This document shows, piece by piece, positions 53,901 to 62,019 of a DNA stretch of 64,000 nt. This DNA is from Aphanomyces cochlioides (Eukaryota; Oomycota; Saprolegniomycetes; Saprolegniales; Verrucalvaceae), in NCBI GenBank assembly GCA_019828595.1, contig JAHQRK010000002.1:2418001-2482000 (forward strand), in the 5' to 3' direction. Each line of letters starts with the position of its first letter. Positions within the stretch are counted from its first letter, which is position 1. The notes beneath the pieces were generated by a model. That model was not told the DNA's origin and made no database searches. It saw only the letters and a list, made by a program, of their open reading frames with translations. Position numbers and translations under genes: made by a program.

Positions 53901-53995
53901 TGCCACGTCATGTACGCGCTCAGCTGAAGCGTCAAAAGTTTGTTGTGTCGAAAATCTTGTCCACACATGACGTTTCTCGATCTGAAGAGAATTAG
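47936..53995 (+). CDS. Double-domain anoctamin (TMEM16) protein, 2019 aa, with one intact and one decayed Ca2+ site
   Basis: One uninterrupted 6-kb frame. Residues 1-240 are acidic, then Ser/basic-rich and probably disordered. Anoctamin domain 1 begins at KWDYVLVFPNPEYE (about 250), domain 2 at GWDFAIVFPNPEVR (about 1044). Domain 2 again has a helical insert of about 330 residues in its N-domain. Both have the membrane signatures (LFLAYVAHITRW / GLYFAYLGHYTTW; NNFAGIFYIAFVK / NNFAGLFYVAFFK; RRLTPRSAQHIRLW / RRPRPSGASTIGHW). Ca2+ positions in domain 1 are lost (Val797, His800, Ala868, Ser897, His901; Asp865 kept). In domain 2 all are kept (Asn1815, Glu1818, Asp1865, Glu1868, Glu1897, Asp1901). 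This suggests a covalent pseudo-dimer in which only one protomer senses calcium. Confidence 0.94.
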   Translation: MSEPLNNDESAQSTSPLLSPQNNVETEVDAHEVPVEETVLNELVNHVIEMIPANGNQLEHDVPSDDELPQNGKGEKLNSDEPHGEEENVKLIAEDDEGNHADKSTPLLLEVEDHTNGTASNGEVVISSVENNHPPAATTEIHADMAPLARAHSELDIVPKESRFKMSKFATMPSMQKSMTFRLNPRPKSSSHATRGELQRFLSTPLHEDADYGSTTNGHHHTPEKPTSQKQRSRKQNRRLNRDRGMDNTKWDYVLVFPNPEYEKEKKEKQVRYPFIPTMNDMLTKLRQAGLDTQLSKSTNLDVNVPKEKYIPPFVYCKLSAPIERLKEEAARVHMSIGLVENKLERMAKQGEVRFHIENPEDRTAEIRRQGHEPLPPEKITKVTRRPYKKIQFEAGREFDVFDMFDIQELENMDLEDPRSPTSKKKAAESPLSAVFQLFKRFRYRPYKHIHMTYTPQENVQNLYGTPLFPSIKRIRLIESIVRSVSGAGLDLDMLVQYGAIAAYYPVHDDEYCKDIRSTWSTSLWLTHQPIESTRDYLGGQAALFLAYVAHITRWLVFPSIFSVVLWFSSEQRYLVWVFGVLMVVWATMFLKMWKRKLAVLGMKWGLTDYHAQDHDRPEYDESINRHMPSEQFGSMLFFRRVFSFLVMLIFLNAVLATKASLFYFRWLSKTSPERFEFNVPMMQNQTISLQYGGDLHLVAIVNVLTICFWTAVFARVNSFLTSVEVHHTETSAQQAYIFKGVLFEFLNNFAGIFYIAFVKPHVEGIDGDFSGPDIEAVEELGDYMLYIYGFQLGFHVILHVILPWFQHLCCLAQISRRPRLHTGMSIDEKSVRDIECAPIFQPKPLPVEVQFGLQEYGWKGLFQDYIAMVMQFGYATFFVVSCPYLPLMAFFYNLISIRAHSISLVTIYRRLTPRSAQHIRLWTAFLEFFCVIAIITNAWSVVAKAHLAQRLLDHLRPYGLDDDDEFYVVARSVCITGLVIGLYAFGKILGIFINDTPTRVQVQLERQEYYISKVLHLGYQWDKTMHSILFSKTQEELENEEGYGWDFAIVFPNPEVRRPPRLHPLTGKVEEVVSMRDMILKLHKAGLQVQFFESTAKVSSFIPSMVLCKIRANEKRLETEAHRVKMPVALNPAELEFQSKQGVIMTVWQRVRKHVQAIETEMNSNSLESLLLEIRSVTSEKADDEPPTAPTSVVTWDQLLAELYCVLNDMIKADSDIKDKFIELDIPNRHSSMVKLSTLSEELILKLIPQDDETETLEKQLLDAPRLLEEVSAGLEQASKDIGVQISLLPILLPALARRKKEVGPMLPEHILQKTMEDLSSWYTKLLPLLTKMGHLLALTLPLPDLKTIETLLEKRDLAGLELMGEPNIWLRTELQLIHLMIKDTSLELPQLRHQDIVVDMSLSIPQIVQMYIDAVIANPMIDVSPFFLQNPDPKFKGLANKYRYGPYDNLYMTYQDKRDLQHWFKKTESLHGPMQLFNSTERLSLIESIITDSEDGAGLHLDKLLLSGAIKGYFPLHDDHMKADLWRKWKWSIHQPIEEIRSYFGIKIGLYFAYLGHYTTWLFLSALVGLSVFVIQLLRNKYFPPDIAENLNLSFVKVLVIPIYGVFIVIWATLFLKYWIRKQWVFCLRWGMSDFHEEEQVRPQFQGELMRDPATGSRMRYFSDKQRRWRLLFSWFILVILIGIVLVFVAFIFYLRFHFKGNHFFDFPYFGLKNIGTQCASMANVAQIFMMSQVYNYVCHSLNNFENHRTDSDYENHFVAKAIVFQFVNNFAGLFYVAFFKKIFENKCDDNDCMNELNISLTYVYASQLVVGNCQEVIMPLFWAQVEYFRHEWVKKSGDQEIVSAVETQFFMPEYGWIGTFYDYLEMIIQFGYSTFFVLACPLAPVFSFCNNIFEIRIDGSKISKFCRRPRPSGASTIGHWIKVLDVFVIITIVTNSWIITNTSEFGKLLLSFWPKFDEYFSTLGLFFTMIALLLGAKAVINFIPDMPRHVRAQLKRQKFVVSKILSTHDVSRSEEN

Positions 53996-54259
53996 TCGAG
54001 CTCTTTTCGAATAATTTGTATAATCATCAACTTGTATTGCATCATCTTATCGGTTGAAGTGTCTCGTTGACTCGTCTTCGATGATTGTTGCCCATTTTCA
54101 ATTGCTAAATCCACATCAGCCTCACTGCAAACAATATTTTGTCAGCCTACCTGGTCTAGTTTTTGACTCAAGATCAGTGCAGACGGCTTGTAGTGAATCG
54201 CATCAACTCCTGATTCATGTTCGTGCTGCACGGCATTTAGTCGACTGTACTTCGCACAC

Positions 54260-55906
54260 TCAAAATACCTCTTGCTGTCGATTTTTTGCTTGGCTCAAAC
54301 GTCGAAGCCTTGCATTCGCCACGGGGTTCTGGTAGAAAATGTAAGTGTTGTCATGCCATTGTGATCTTACTTCGATTTCAAACTCACACGTTGCGGTCTT
54401 GGTTTGAAAAGTGGTCGCGATATTGTGAGCTGTGGTGCTTTGCGTCGTCAACGTATCACGGTGCTTGGCTCTCATTTCAGGAAGCTCTTTCTCGAGATGG
54501 TGTAAGTACGCTTCGTGTTGTTCGACATGGTCAATGACAGTACTGCTCGACGGGTCTGTCACTGTCATTGTGTAGCCCAAATTACGTCCCCGACAGCCTG
54601 TATACTTGTACTTCTGCATGATCTACAAGCCAGAGTTCAAGCTGCTACAAGGAGATAAATGCACACCTGGTCGACCGCTGGACTAAATTTCAATGAGATC
54701 CTTGATCGGACTGGAATATGCTCTGCACGCTGGAATTGCTTTTGAAAGTCGACCATCCAATCCGTGTACGCCTATAAATGTGCCATCAATCATATCGCTA
54801 CGATAAAGGCAGCTACGTCTGAGTCATCTGACTCGTCTTCCACGGCATAGTCGACATGGCCAAGTTTGGTTTCTTCATCGGTCAAACTGTCTCCGACATT
54901 GGAGTCGTCGCTGACGATTTCCTCGGAAATTTCCATCTCATTGAGTACTTCTCGGACCGACATGGTTGGCTTTGGACCATGGCGAAGCTTCTTCGTCTCC
55001 CTGTCCTCAAAGTTGTAAGTTGGACAATGTCCAGGGCCAAACTCACAGTTCACGACGCCACCCTTTCCACGACTCGCTTGGAGGTGCAATGCCAGTAGTC
55101 CACAGCGAAATCGCTTCGATCATGACCGCTGGACATGTAGAACGCATCTGTCGGATGAATTCAGGATGCGCTTTCTGCATCGCTTTGTAAACTGTGCGAG
55201 AGAGGCAATCTACGCAAATTCCATCATGATAACCAGCTAATTTGAGTCGTGTACATGGAAAATAATCGAGAAATTCATCGGCAGCGCCAGTTGGCAGATT
55301 TGTGTAGAGTATTTTAGTGAGCAATTTGGCATAATTCACTATTCTGTATTCATACCCCAGATGAAGGAAGCAGGTGTATACCTGAGACTTGGTTGTGGAC
55401 ATAGGATTCAATACGAACGACGTAGCTGTCAGCAGAGCGAATGCCTCCATCGCGGGCAAAGAAGTCGAGGCTCGCCCACCAGAATAAGTCTGTGATCAAG
55501 GGAACCATCAGTGGGGATCGAAAGAAGAACTTATTCCAGTAGAACGCAGTCCTAGTGCCGCATGGTGGAGTAAACTAGACTTTGCGAAACCTACCATTCA
55601 GCTTTGAACTTGAGACTCTTCCTCACAGCTTTCTTGATCGGGTCGATCTTGATCTCAATGCTCAAGGGAGGAAGGCAGCCCAGGCGTTCCATGTGGGACT
55701 GACAATGGCGAGTGATATCGTCTGCAGCGCCTTGCTTTCGGCTCCATCCTGCTCGTCGCTTCACGCGCGTCTTCAAACTACGAGCAAGGATTGAGCTCCA
55801 GGAGATCCAGTGGAGTACATTGCGTTGAAGGCATGCACAGACTTGACCGTGCGGACGAGACTGGACAATCGCCGCGATGCTCGGGCGGGTTTTGGACCTT
55901 TGTCAT
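54260..55906 (-). CDS. FAM227-family protein (multi-exon)
   Basis: Minus-strand gene with about six exons, probable start ATG 55906 (MTKVQNPPEHRGDC) and stop 54260. The early exon has PLDLLELNP. The central part shows FYWNKFFFRSPLMVPLITDLFWW, then a stretch with RIVNYAKLLTKILYTNLP, FLDYFPCTRLKLAGYHDGI and PAVMIEAISLWTTGIAPP. This order matches the FAM227 family as I know it (FFxSP, FWW, a helical region, then a tryptophan-ending helix). An acidic linker (NEMEISEEIVSDDSNVGD) and a C-terminal coiled segment (HHLEKELPEMRAKHRD) follow; the last intron is about 54298..54370. FAM227 proteins are linked to cilia, so a flagellar role in zoospores is an inference. The exon joins at 55770-55800 are not settled. 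Confidence 0.65.
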
Positions 55907-55968
55907 CCATGACCAGTTGAGCAATTAATTTTAGACCATGGTTTCAACATGAGGACATTTCCTAATTA

Positions 55969-57704
55969 CTACTCTGGAATTTTATATAGGGAACTCTTCG
56001 GCCAATCGTGCATAACTTTAGAACAAATCATCCAATCAACACGCATTTGGCACCAATCGACCAATCGAAAGATGATGACGCAGCGAGCAAAACGACAGTC
56101 GAAAAGGATGACGCATGGAAGTTTCGGAGCCATTCAAAAAGCGTATACTTTAATCCATATAACTCAATACACAGTTTATGTAGAATTTTGTATACTATAT
56201 AAACTTCTATATAAGTCATAAATGACTTCACATCACTCAAACTTAAAAAACCCAATGGAACTCGCATCGCTTTTGTCACCTGAACCAAAGAAGCACCGCA
56301 ACCTCACAAGTCAAGAGCGCAGCGCCATCATGAGTGCCTTGCTTTTGTCAAGCGTGGAGATGAAACTGCCATTTGGAGCTTTGGCGCGCTTTGCTGCTCA
56401 GTACAAGGTCAGCAAACAAGTCGTCTCTCGGATTTGGAAACAAGGAGTGGAATCCCTCGCGTCGGGGGTGCTCAACGTCGAATGCAAGAGGCGTGGCAAG
56501 AGAAAACCAGTCAACCGAGTAGCCATCAAAGGACGGTTGAGAGCAATCTCTACCAAACGGCGACGATCTTTGAGAGCGGTCGCCAAAGGCATTGGCATCT
56601 CACACACAACTGTCCGGAAATTGGTGAAGGAAAAAGTGGTACGGCTTCACGCCAACAACTTGAAGCCAATTGTCATGAGGCAGACAGCAATACACCGCAT
56701 GAAGCACTGCCTCTCATTCGTCGTGGACTACAATGAGAGGTCCGCGTTTGATGCGATGTATGGCTATGTGCATCTTGACGAAAAATGGTTCTGGCTCGAC
56801 GAGCTAACCAAGAAGATCTACTTGGCCGAAGACGAAGAAGAGCCCTCACGACTCACCCACAACAAGAACTTTCGCACCAAAGTCATGTTTTGTGTGCAGT
56901 GGCGCGACTACGCCTTGATGACGCGACAGGCGAATGGTTTGACGGCAAAATAGGAATGTGGCCTTTTGTCGAGGGTGTACCTGCAGCGCGATCAAGCCGA
57001 AATCGTCCTGCTGGGACCATTGAGACGAAATCCATTTCTGTCACGAAGTCAGTTTATCGCGCGTTTATGATCGATAAGGTGTTACCTGCTATAAGGTCCA
57101 AGTGGCCGCTCTCAATGAAGGAAATGCCAATTATTTTGCAACATGATAATGCTTCTGCGCACGACGTTTACGATGACAGTTTCCAGCAAGCTTGCAGTCT
57201 CGACGGTACGATTTGTCTGTCATTCACTTCTGAAATTTATTCATAGGTTTCAACATTTCTCTACTCTTTCAGCCTCCAAGCAGCCCAGATCTGAATGTTC
57301 TCGATCTGGGCTTTTTTCACGCCATTCAAACACTGCAATTCGAGAAAGAAGCCTCGAACATTGATGAAATGCTCGGTGCTGTGAATGACGCTTTTTTAGA
57401 AATAGACATAAAAACACTGGAGAATGTCTTCTTGACGCTACAAAGCGTCATGATTTCGGTCTTGGAAGTGGGGGGCAACAACAATTATAAAATGCCCCAT
57501 ACAGGTAAAGCTAAGCAACATCAAGTTGGTCAGCTACCTGTATCACTACCGATCAGTAGAGGTCTTGTTGCGTCTTGTGTTCATCAGGTACAAGAGTACG
57601 AGATGGAACTTCTATTTGAGAGCATTGAACTTTAACGTAAACAATTCCTTATATTTTTTTCCACTGGGACAGTTGACTGTTCCCTATATAAAATTCCAGA
57701 GTAG
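55969..57704 (+). mobile_element. Mariner-like element with 26-bp terminal inverted repeats
   Basis: The left end 55969..55994 and right end 57679..57704 are exact inverted copies (CTACTCTGGAATTTTATATA plus GGGAAC), flanked by TA at 55967..55968 and 57705..57706. Length 1736 bp. It encodes a transposase of the same family as the element at 11266 but with entirely different ends. Its right end lies 27 bp before the start codon of the COA4-like gene. A solo copy of the first 14 bases of this terminal repeat is at 8524. Confidence 0.95.
56222..57635 (+). pseudogene. Mariner-like transposase with one frameshift
   Basis: The N-terminal HTH region (RFAAQYKVSKQVVSRIWKQG; RAVAKGIGISHTTVRKLVKE) and first catalytic Asp in YVHLDEKWFW are in one frame up to 56953. 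The continuing frame starts before 56940 (FDGKIGMWPFVEGVP), so one base is missing or extra near 56915. The second Asp is in ILQHDNASAH. A GT-AG intron-like segment (about 57206..57246) then joins to FNISLLFQPPSSPDLNVLDLGFF with the third Asp, 38 residues after the second, followed by LENVFLTLQSVM. Apart from the frameshift the protein is well kept, so the insertion is fairly young. Confidence 0.85.
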
Positions 57705-57731
57705 TAGCAAAGTTGCAAAGAATCGTCGAGA

Positions 57732-58001
57732 ATGCCACGGCCGCCGTCGATTCCAAAGCCATCAGAGGTTCCGTTGCATTTAGGAAGCAAGAGCGACTTT
57801 GACGACATCGAAGGTGACCGAGTAGTCGCGTTGTTGTGCTTATATTCTCTCTCTGTAGGCATGATTGAGCGCAATAAGTGCGCAAAAGAGTACTACAAGC
57901 TCGAAGAATGCCTCGGGGAGTTCGACCGTGACTGGACGAAATGCCAGGACGTTGTGCGGCTGCTGCGCGTGTGCAATGCCGAGAAGAACAAGGGACATTA
58001 A
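57732..58001 (+). CDS. Twin-CX9C mitochondrial protein, COA4-like cytochrome oxidase assembly factor
   Basis: Exons 57732..57813 and 57859..58001 (45-nt intron) give 74 aa. The CHCH domain has two CX9C pairs, CAKEYYKLEEC and CQDVVRLLRVC, separated by LGEFDRDWTK. Length, RDW between the pairs and the C-terminal CNAEKNKGH fit COA4/CMC3-type assembly factors of complex IV, imported to the intermembrane space through the MIA40 disulfide relay. There is no presequence, as expected. The start codon is 27 bp after the right end of a mariner element, so promoter and 5' leader must lie within or across the transposon. Its stop is 29 bp from that of the convergent PP2A subunit gene. Confidence 0.85.
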   Translation: MPRPPSIPKPSEVPLHLGSKSDFDDIEGDRVVALLCLYSLSVGMIERNKCAKEYYKLEECLGEFDRDWTKCQDVVRLLRVCNAEKNKGH

Positions 58002-58030
58002 TCGTCCATATTAATCTAAAAGTCGGTCGT

Positions 58031-60157
58031 CTAAAAGGGTCCGTCCTCGGCTCTATCACTGGCGCTGCTGTTGGTGTTGTTGCTGCTGTCGTTGGATTGT
58101 GTCGTGTCGGTCGTTTCCATCACATCCACATCGTCTTGGCTATCGTACCATCCATCCATCGTGTCGATTTCCATGGCGTTTTCATTCTCTCGGCCTTCCT
58201 CTTCCATCGCCAAGCGTGCATACTCTGCTCGTGCATATCGATCCCAATCTCTACAATGTCATCGTCACCATGAGCTCGTCCATGCAAAGTTCATACGTCA
58301 GTTCAGGCTCCGCCATTTGCTGGCGCAGCAAGAATGGATCACGGCCTTCGAACTCAATGAACTTGCTCAAGTTGAAGAGCACGTTAAAGAAGACACCAGA
58401 GAGGCGGATCTTTTCGGGGCGGATAAAGTCTTTGAATTTGAAATCGCCTTCGACATCTGGATGGAGCAAATCGGTCCTAGACACAACCAAAAGCGTCAAA
58501 TGCACTGCCGCCAATGCCGCCGTCGTGATGGCAGCTTAGTCTTCTTACATTTGGCACATAATATCTTCGAACGGGACAACTTCCTGGCCCAAACATTCCA
58601 TGCGGTGGATCTGGTGGTTATAATACATGCGCATTTCGTCGGCGCGGATCACATGGTCATCATCGACGTCGATGAGCTCAAACCAGTACCGCAAGCTCAC
58701 AGGATTGCCCTTGTCTTCTTCCGATAGCATAAAATCTAAATGTGTGAGGTTCACGACGACGGAAAGAGCGCGTACAAATGAAATCTTCGTAGCTCATCTT
58801 TTGCTTTTCTTCAGCCGACAACGTCTGAATCCGCGCAAATGGACGTCGTCCCGCTTCAAAGATGCGATCGACGATCACACGGGTCAATGCATGGCCACCG
58901 TAGCGCATGAGATCGTCGCGGCTGAGCAAAAAGTCGTGGTCTGTGTCGAGCTCCCAGAACTTGCAGTACAAAACATAGAAGTGCTCGTAGGAGAAGTAAG
59001 CATTGACCTGCTCAGGATGTCGATGCTGGTGGGAAAAGATAATGGGAGTACCTTGTTAATGTCCTCCTCTTCATCGACAACGTTGAATGCCTGGACGAGA
59101 TTACTTCGGCGTAATTTCCGCAGCGTGATGCGGCCGCTGCTATCCTTATCCACCATGTAGAAAATTCGCACAGCCACGGTAGCGGCTACAAAGAATCCAT
59201 GACAAATGCACAATCATGGCGACGTCGTACCGTATTTTTCTTGGAACTCCGGCGTACCCGAGAGGAATTCAAGACCAGGATGGTACTTGAGCAGCTCTAG
59301 ATCGTGGCAATGAGCGTTGGGATGTCAAAGACGAAGGACTTACCGCGTAGAAACGGGGCGAAATCGCTGTGTTCGATGTAGTCTTTGTTGGGTTGCTTGA
59401 CGAGGCGGAAGAAGCGTTCGATGTTGTCGTAAGGCTCGATCTCGACCGACCAGAACTGCTGAAACATGGCTTTTGTGATAAAGGTTGTGGCTGGATCAAA
59501 GTCTGGCGATGCGTCTGGACCTAACACGACCGTGCGTATGCGCTGGAAGAGCGGGTAGTTGAAAAAGCTCGGGAAGCCGCAGAGGTCTTTGGTGATCGAC
59601 ACGAAAGAGTCGACATTGAGACCTTCAGGTCCAGCTCCTGCTTGTTGGAATCGTTCGTCAATGTCGCGCTCTTTGCGATTGAGCTGGTCGCGTGAATACG
59701 CTCGGCCTCGGCCACGCCCGCCTTCTTTCGGAAAGTAAAACTTGGGAATCATGGCCGACATGTCTTCTGAGTTTTCTGGCAACGACAGCTGCAGTGGTTG
59801 TAGCATTTCGACCTGCATTTCGTCGGAGCTGCCATGCGACTTTTTGCGAATGTGTTGAATGTGCGTTGGTGTGTGATTTGGCGGTCGCTTGGGCGATCGG
59901 CACGGATCCGCGTGGTTATTCGCCATCGACCCAAGGATGGACACGCCTGTGGGTGTGCCAGGTGTGGCAATCTCGCGTCCATTCTTGACATCGTCGACTA
60001 ATGCGCAAATCATTTCTTTGGTCGAATCCAGCGAAAGCCATTGGCGAAACAATTCCTCCATCTTCATACGTCCACTGGGACATGCGTGCACTGCATTGAG
60101 ATCTCCCAGGACCTCCTGCATCGTCTCCGTTTCAAAGTTTGCCGCCTTGCTCTTCAT
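58031..60157 (-). CDS. PP2A regulatory subunit B'' (PPP2R3-type, EF-hand)
   Basis: Multi-exon gene; the first exon runs from ATG 60157 to 59344, and intron 59297..59343 follows. The N-terminal part is Pro/Ser-rich. The B'' core then appears: [93 protein letters not shown] (EF-hand 1), [21 protein letters not shown] (EF-hand 2), [20 protein letters not shown] and a C-terminal [16 protein letters not shown]. The tail is acidic. B'' subunits direct PP2A in a Ca2+-dependent way, in protists and plants often to microtubules and basal bodies. Several short introns lie in the 3' half; I did not list all. Confidence 0.93.
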
Positions 60158-60744
60158 CCTATACGCGGCGAACGTGTGTGTTCTCTGCCGTTGGTGGACA
60201 CCAAATTTGCGTATTGGCTAATAAGGCAACAGTCGTCTAATCTGGATTGGTTGGCAGCCTTTGGCCTAGAGACAGTGTGCGGATGCAACAAGAAAAGCCA
60301 TCGCCACGCCGTGCCTTCTGCTGTCTCCCTCTGGCCTTCTCCATGCTCAAGGTGACGATTCCCGTGTCTAGTTGCAATCTCGATTGAAGGGAGAAACTTT
60401 TGGAAGTCCGAGAATGAATGATGTAATGCATATGTGAAGAATTTACAACACAAGATGGAGATGAATTTACCACAAGGATGGCGGGAGTCGATGTTCATCC
60501 TGAACCGGACGATATCGAGGAGATACAAAGCCATTATCGCTTTGAGTGCGGCTCTCCATGCTAAAGAAGAACCCCTCAATTTACAGGTCGAAAATGGAAG
60601 AGCGAACTACGGAATCACGAGAACGAATGATGCTGATTGAAGACGACAGTGCTTCATCAGCTGAAGATGAAATCTCGGGAAGTCAAAGGAGGAAATGAGT
60701 TGGAAAGAGTCGCCGTGTGGACGGCTACATGGACGTTGAAGTGG
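60158..60744. other. Spacer with no firmly supported gene
   Basis: A plus-strand ATG near 60593 opens a 34-codon acidic frame (MEERTTESRERMM) that may continue through an intron into a hydrophobic frame ending at 60871. That stretch overlaps the transporter gene on the other strand. Too weak to call. Confidence 0.35.
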
Positions 60745-61888
60745 CTAAACGACAAGGTTTTTCGATTTGGTATGCTTTGTGGAAGACTCGCTGCTCTTGT
60801 TGTCACTGGTTGTATTGCTGGTGGTGGTGGGATGCGTATGGCTCGGATGAAGCTCATGTTGCAACGCGTATGAGTAAAACCACGCGCCGACGCATGCGAT
60901 AGCCATGCCACATGCGTTCGTTGGATGTAGCGGAACAGCAAAGTATGACACGGAGAAGAGAATTGTGGAGACCCTGCGCATGGCATTTGCAACGCCATGC
61001 TTGAAGAGATCTGTCGTAGTGAGCACAATGTACGAACACTAGCATGGTGTCAAGAAAACAACAGCCGACATGAGTTGCGTACCCGATGATGCACGTAGAA
61101 GAAGATGCCGTTCACGAGCGCAAAGAGAATCTCCTTGGTGTTGAAATCAGAGCGTCGATGCAGTCCACCATGAACGATCGAGACTCCTGCCAAGAGCCAC
61201 TACTGCAGTCATGAAAATTCATCGTTGGACGATGAATGGCATACCTGTAGCTGCATGGCATAGTACAGTGTGGATGAGAAGATCACGTCGGCAGGAATGA
61301 ATGATTCAATGCGCTTGATCAATGCAGCTCGCAGCGTAATGAATACGTTTGCCACCATTGTCACCGCCAGTCCTGGAAATGAGAACGCTTTGTTTGAAAT
61401 CGCGGAGAGATAGACACCAAGAGCGATTGGCAACATAGAGATCAAGCGATTTCTACGAAGGATGAGCATGAAGAAAAGTCAGCAGGGACGTCAAACCGAC
61501 TCAAACGTCGATCACGGGCAAAGGTGCATGCAACCAGGAGAGCCACCACGAAAGGTTCCAGCGCGCGCAAAGTTTCGTTGATCGAGACGTGCATGATGCT
61601 GAATCCGCTGTTGAAGCAGCTCATACCCAACGAGAACGTCCATGCCGAAAGCACGAGAACTCTATACGAATTCGATGTCTCGACTGGGTCATTGAGTTCC
61701 GATCGTCGAGTCCATCTTGCAACGACGCTGTGACACATGAAGGCAATCGTGAATTGGCATGCTGAAAGTAGGAAAGGACATGCCATTTCCTCGAGGATTT
61801 GCTTGGATGTGACGCCGCTGAGCGCTGATGCTGCATACCAGAGTCCGATCGTTCCCCATGGAATGGAGGAGGAAGGTTTCCTTCGCAT
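60745..61888 (-). CDS. Triose-phosphate-translocator-type (TPT/DMT) sugar-phosphate transporter
   Basis: Exons 61497..61888, 61245..61452, 61083..61199 and 60745..61038 join to 336 aa. Family features: LWYAASALSGVTSKQILEE in TM1, VSINETLRALEPFVVALL with the conserved KALxP-like loop, LPIALGVYLSAISNKAFSFPGLAVTMVANVFITLRAAL, and GVANAMRRVSTILFSVSYFAVP with the KR-type pair (here RR) of TPT proteins, followed by GMAIACVGAWFYSYA. About ten membrane segments. Such proteins exchange sugar phosphates or nucleotide sugars at plastid, ER or Golgi membranes. The C-terminal tail is Ser/Thr/Lys-rich without a clear ER signal. The start is 131 bp from that of the divergent CWC25 gene. Confidence 0.85.
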
Positions 61889-62019
61889 GAAAAAATGTAA
61901 AAATCGATTTTTTTATTCGATATTGTTCCCAAATTACACACAGCATACAAAGATCAAATATAGAAATAAATCGATTTAAGAGATTTTTAGAACTGTATTG
62001 AGAGAAATCGCTGGGCGGC

